Source of the DNA: Talinum fruticosum
Lineage: Eukaryota > Streptophyta > Magnoliopsida > Caryophyllales > Talinaceae
Assembly (NCBI GenBank): GCA_021018815.1
Contig: JAITYX010000059.1
Coordinates: forward strand, 3,720,001-3,784,000
Direction: 5' to 3'
DNA: 64,000 nucleotides
Every line of letters begins with the position of its first letter. Within the stretch, counting starts at the first letter, position 1. Under the pieces are notes generated by a model. That model was not told the origin of the DNA. It made no database searches and saw only the letters and a program-made list of their open reading frames with translations. Both the position numbers and the translations under genes were made by a program. Positions 59,880 through 64,000 of this stretch are shown here, piece after piece.

Positions 59880-61820
59880 ATACATGTTCATTATTGTTAG
59901 TTCTTTCTTTTTCCATCATCTGATTATTTATGAACTGAAATCGGGCAATTATCTTCCATGAGGGATAGAATTCACCTGATACATATTTTCTCTATTTACA
60001 AATTCAAAGATTATTTAAAACGAACAAGTAATGAATCACTTCAACCATTTAATACAGTTCAGTTTTTCGTTATGTGCATCTTTTACCTCATAAGTTCTCT
60101 ATCACATAAAGTACTCGGTCTCTACAATGAACATATACATATCGTGTCATGAGCATCGATATGCCAATGAATCTATTGTTCATGAACTTGTGATATGCAG
60201 TGAACTTCTTAGAAGCATATACATGTAAGAAGATGCTTTACGATCAAGTCGATAATACATTGGAAAAGATTTGTGTACAACATACTCATAAGCAGGTGGC
60301 AGATTAATATGCCCAAAATATACTGAAATGAAAGATGTCCGAAAATAGTTATACAGGTGATGATATAGAAGAATGCCACCTTTTCTATAAAAAGAGAGTG
60401 TTAGTCTATCACATATAACCTTCCGTTTCTCTCTCATGCCTTCCCTAGTAGTTGGATTAGGCTTACCTCTAAAACAAAACGAAAATAAACGGATATCCTG
60501 ATCATGTCTGAGATACATTCGATCCTTAATTAGCAAGAGCTATATTTTAATACTAAGGTTGAGTTGGCCAGTGCAAAACACCATCTTTTGACTCGGTGAG
60601 AAGTAGACGTGGATAATGCTTTTGAATACATCAATGGTACATCTACGAAATTTGGTGGTTTTTTCTTTTGATTTGGTTGAAAGAGGGATTCTATTCGATT
60701 TGGGGATTTAACTTTTGCAAGAGTGAGGAAAATTAAGTATGTGATGTGACAAATTAAGTCTGACATGTCTGCTATATTTCAAAAGTCAAACAAATACAAC
60801 GAGTCACCATTCATGTCTACCAAATTGTAATTTCCAGGTGAGTCAAAGATGGTCAAACTCGATAGTGCCTTGACAAAAAAATACCCCTATAGATCATATT
60901 ATTCACCTTCAAGAAAAAAATACTTATTTTTATCTGATTGGTCCACAAATTGATTTATTTTCGTCCAATTTTTTAATAAAATACTCATATATAACCCAAA
61001 AATATTAAGAGGAAAGGAAAAACAAAGGTATATCTTGGACTAATGGGATTATACCAAATCCCCCATAAGATCCTCACCGGGCATAGAAGCGACAAAAATC
61101 AAGTTACGTTTATAATATTTGTTTAAAAATTATAACATCTATATTATAAAGACCAACTCAAACAATATCCAATTAGGCATTTTTTATTAAGCATGCTCAT
61201 ACGTGCAATTCCTGATCTCATTAATTGATTGCACTACCTAGGGGAGTAACATGACATGAGTTATATTCTCCCTTGTTTCACGGGATTCTTTTTAACTTAT
61301 TATAAATATTTTTCATCCGATTTTGAAAGAATAAAAAATACTATTATATATAATAGTATTTCTCTTATAATTTGTAGATATAGAACTGTCTTATAATTTG
61401 TATTTCTCTTGAATCCTCTCTATATGACTCTTTACTCTTAGGGTCGATTCAAAATAGTGTTTCTAATGATATTTATAACAGTTTTCATCTCATTTCACCT
61501 ATAATAAAGCTAATCATTTCAATTCATTTCACCTATAATAGTTAACCCTTTCAGCTCATAACAACTATAATGAATAATCATTTCAACTCGTTTTAATTCA
61601 TTTCTACTCATTTCATATAGAGTAACTTATTTTAATAGTCATTTCAAATAAACTTTGATTTAATTTGTTTGACTTTGATCTCATTAATTGATTAAAATAA
61701 GCAGGATCAACTAGCTGGCCACGTTGAAAGGATATTCAATACCAATATCATTTTGTTTTTCTACTATTTTAGTTTGCCAAATTAAGGGAAAAATCATTTT
61801 GAAGAATTTTTTTAATAATT
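59880..61820. other. Intergenic stretch with no recognised gene
   Basis: AT-rich; short frames on both strands have no recognisable domains. CATTTCAACTCATTT-type words are repeated at about 61480-61660. Confidence 0.4.
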
Positions 61821-61824
61821 TACA

Positions 61825-62672
61825 TAAATAATTTTCTTTTGAGAAGGAAGAAATTAGTTGCTTTTTATTCATTAAAAGTTTAAGATCTATTATTTTCCTT
61901 CTTAACTATGCTATCCAATGGGGTAATTATTATTTAATTAGACTTTTTGTCAAATTGAAAATTGAAAAGATCTATTATTTTCCTTCTTAACTATGTTATC
62001 CAATGCCATTATAATTATTGTTTTAACTAATTTTTTTATAATATTTATCACTTTATAATTCTAATTGTATATTTGCATGGGCTTTGGGTAATTTGACTAA
62101 GAAAAAACTACTCATATAAAGGGCATGATTAAGAAAATCAAAGTTATGATACTAGGCATAGCAAACATTTTGTTTTTAAAATAATTATATTTTGATTGGG
62201 TTCTTCATAGAAGGAGAAAATGAAGAAAATAAAAATAGGAATATAAAGAAACCTTATTTCTTTATTTTTTAACCAATTTTTCCTTATTAATTGTTTTTCT
62301 TCCCTCTCTTTCTTTCATTGACATTTCCTATGAAATAGTGTGGGCAATTTGAATCTTTAAAGTTAAAAATTATCCTATAATTTGTGTTAGAAAATTTGTG
62401 TATTAAACTTAAATGTATAATTATTTTTTGGTGCAAATGTAAATCAATAATATATTTTTATATACTGAGATTATATATGTTGATATAAAATTTAAATAAA
62501 CTTCTTATTCTATTAATTTTGTTTAAATGTTTTGGATAACATGTTTGTTGAGACCACACAACAAATGAATGATCAATTTTTTCAAAGATAAGCAGTTCAA
62601 ACAGAAGCATAGGTTCACTGATTGATGAAATTCTTATGGGAAAAAACCTATGACTGTACCAATTACAAGAAG
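61825..62672 (+). repeat. Segmental duplication, copy B part 1
   Basis: Partner of 18682-19525, same orientation, with scattered substitutions and small indels. Confidence 0.8.
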
Positions 62673-62969
62673 GAATATTGGATCGGAATAATACACACTT
62701 TGGGGGTGTTGGCCAAATTTAATACGAACAATTTCTTTGACTGCGAACGGAACCAACTTTGGGGGTATTTTCCAATATCGAACGCCACCGAGTTGTATAG
62801 GCGGCGACTCGTCGGAAACGTGACTTGGCAATAGCTTTTGACACGTATACGGCGGAGTCAATTTTTTACTACATTTATGATATATTAAATGCCACCTATG
62901 CAAGGATTTTAATTTTTTTATAAAAAAACTGAAAATCTCTCTTTTCCTTCTCTCGGTCTCTCTCGCTCT
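62673..62969. other. Copy-B-specific insert
   Basis: About 300 bases with TTTGGGGGTGTTGGCC and TTTGGGGGTATTTTCC stretches, absent from copy A. No gene recognised. Confidence 0.4.
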
Positions 62970-64000
62970 TTATTAGGGTTTGAACCTCGAGGAGACAATT
63001 TTTCAATGTCTTGTAATAAAATGTCTATCATTTTGCAATTTTTTTAGTCAAAATGAATTCTATTATTTGTGTCCTGATCCTTTGTTAATCAAAATGAAAC
63101 TAATGTTGTCTCATAGTAATATAATGTTTTTCTCCTTTTTATAAAATTTGAAGTAAAACCTTACTTAAGGAGATTAATATTAATCTATTTTAATGAATCT
63201 ACATTACAGCATATTTTATAAGTCCTCTAAGACTTATCTTTATACGAAGATTAAATAAATAATTTTAATAATAAATATAAGATATGATCGAGAAAGTAGC
63301 TAGTTCGCGTGATTGTGATGCCAAAAAGGAAAAGAAAAACGTTTTATGCGCATGTTGTACCATGAAGAAAGTCTGTGGGATAAAAAGATAAAAGTAATAA
63401 TAAGCTATTTATGCATGTCACTCGTTGAGGCTTGTAGCAAAATTTACATTGTGCTCCTATGAGTTTTTGCATAATAGTTTTTGGGACTCATGATAATTGG
63501 AAATAATTTGAAAGTCTATTAATATTTGAACAAGTAAATTTACAAGTCTTAAAATCACCGAAATGCCCTTTTTATTTTTAATTTGTCATAATAGTAGTAG
63601 TAGTAGTAATCACAAAAAAAAAAAAAAAAAACTCAAAATCTTAACTGAAAGCCAATGGTTAACTCGACACCCAAAATAATTAACCTGAAATACGCCTAAA
63701 ATCAAAATTGGCCCTAATCTCCTCTAAACTTGTAGCTTCTTTGAAGGGTATATGGCTGGTAATAAAATTTCTCACTTATTATCGGAAAAAGAAAATTAAA
63801 GACAAAATTTGTTTTTTTTTCCTTAAAATATAAATAACAAAATTGTAGAGCTTGTGAAAAAAATTTAAAATCAAAATTAATAAATTTACTTTAAACTTAT
63901 ATTATACAATGTTTGTAGTTTTTTTTTTCCTTTAGGGGTACTTTTTATATTTTCATTTTTATGGGTGATCATATATTTTTGTAGACACTTTTAAATATCT
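62970..64000 (+). repeat. Segmental duplication, copy B parts 2 and 3
   Basis: Partner of 24470-24880 and, without a gap, of 28690-29360. It runs to the end of the window. Confidence 0.8.

Noticed and set aside
62622..62903. Opposing 70- and 89-codon frames
   Set aside because: They overlap on both strands in a copy-B-specific insert, with no domain similarity.

Overview
The window is nuclear DNA of a flowering plant, most likely a eudicot. It is AT-rich and intron-containing, and it carries Stowaway and Tourist MITEs, CACTA and hAT transposons, copia and gypsy LTR elements, TRIMs, a LINE fragment and a plastid ycf1 fragment. The species cannot be named from sequence alone. Apart from transposon remains, every gene recognised here belongs to one family: secreted GH19 chitinases with an N-terminal hevein (chitin-binding) domain and the three-exon, phase-1/phase-2 layout of plant class I/IV chitinases.

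Seven copies are present. C1 (454-1825), C2 (6927-8099) and C3 (14712-16470) run head to tail on the plus strand. C4 (22946-21272), C5 (32226-30533) and C6 (about 58010-47805) lie on the minus strand. C7 (58268-59338) is on the plus strand, head to head with C6. C1-C4 have no hinge between hevein and catalytic domains and, by exon 2 and 3 similarity, C7 groups with them. C5 and C6 have a proline-rich hinge as in class I enzymes. The promoters of C1-C4 share one conserved block, and a roughly 0.45 kb intergenic block recurs upstream of C2 and C3, so the array grew by tandem duplication of a unit of about 7 kb.

Most copies are damaged. Only C4 reads through without interruption (322 aa), yet it lacks both catalytic glutamates of the family (Thr and Pro in their places) while keeping all eight hevein cysteines. 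It therefore looks like a chitin-binding chitinase-like protein and not an enzyme. C1 and C2 each lack one base, and C3 two bases, at the same G-run inside the hevein domain. C5 lacks two single bases in homopolymers. C3 is also split by a solo LTR. C6 is broken by a copia element in intron 2, a 2.8 kb insertion in exon 3 and loss of its 5' end. C7 is a 5'-truncated remnant whose stop codon was rebuilt by a MITE. Several lesions sit in homopolymers, so assembly error must be excluded before any of these genes is called dead.

Layout: 1-8.2 kb, C1 and C2 with hAT-like, GGGTC-rich and Tourist elements between them. 9.2-12.1 kb, a LINE fragment split by a CACTA element. 12.4-16.5 kb, a duplicated intergenic block and C3. 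16.9-18.7 kb, a gypsy LTR and internal stub. 18.7-29.4 kb, a segment duplicated at 61.8-64.0 kb, containing C4 and a CACTA element with captured host exons. 29.6-32.3 kb, Stowaway hairpin and C5. 35.7-41.7 kb, degraded En/Spm TNP2 transposon with a solo LTR and a 137-bp tandem repeat. 42.5 kb, plastid insert. 45.1-47.2 kb, hAT element and copia LTR. 47.8-59.9 kb, the nested C6/C7 wreck. 61.8-64.0 kb, the second duplication copy.
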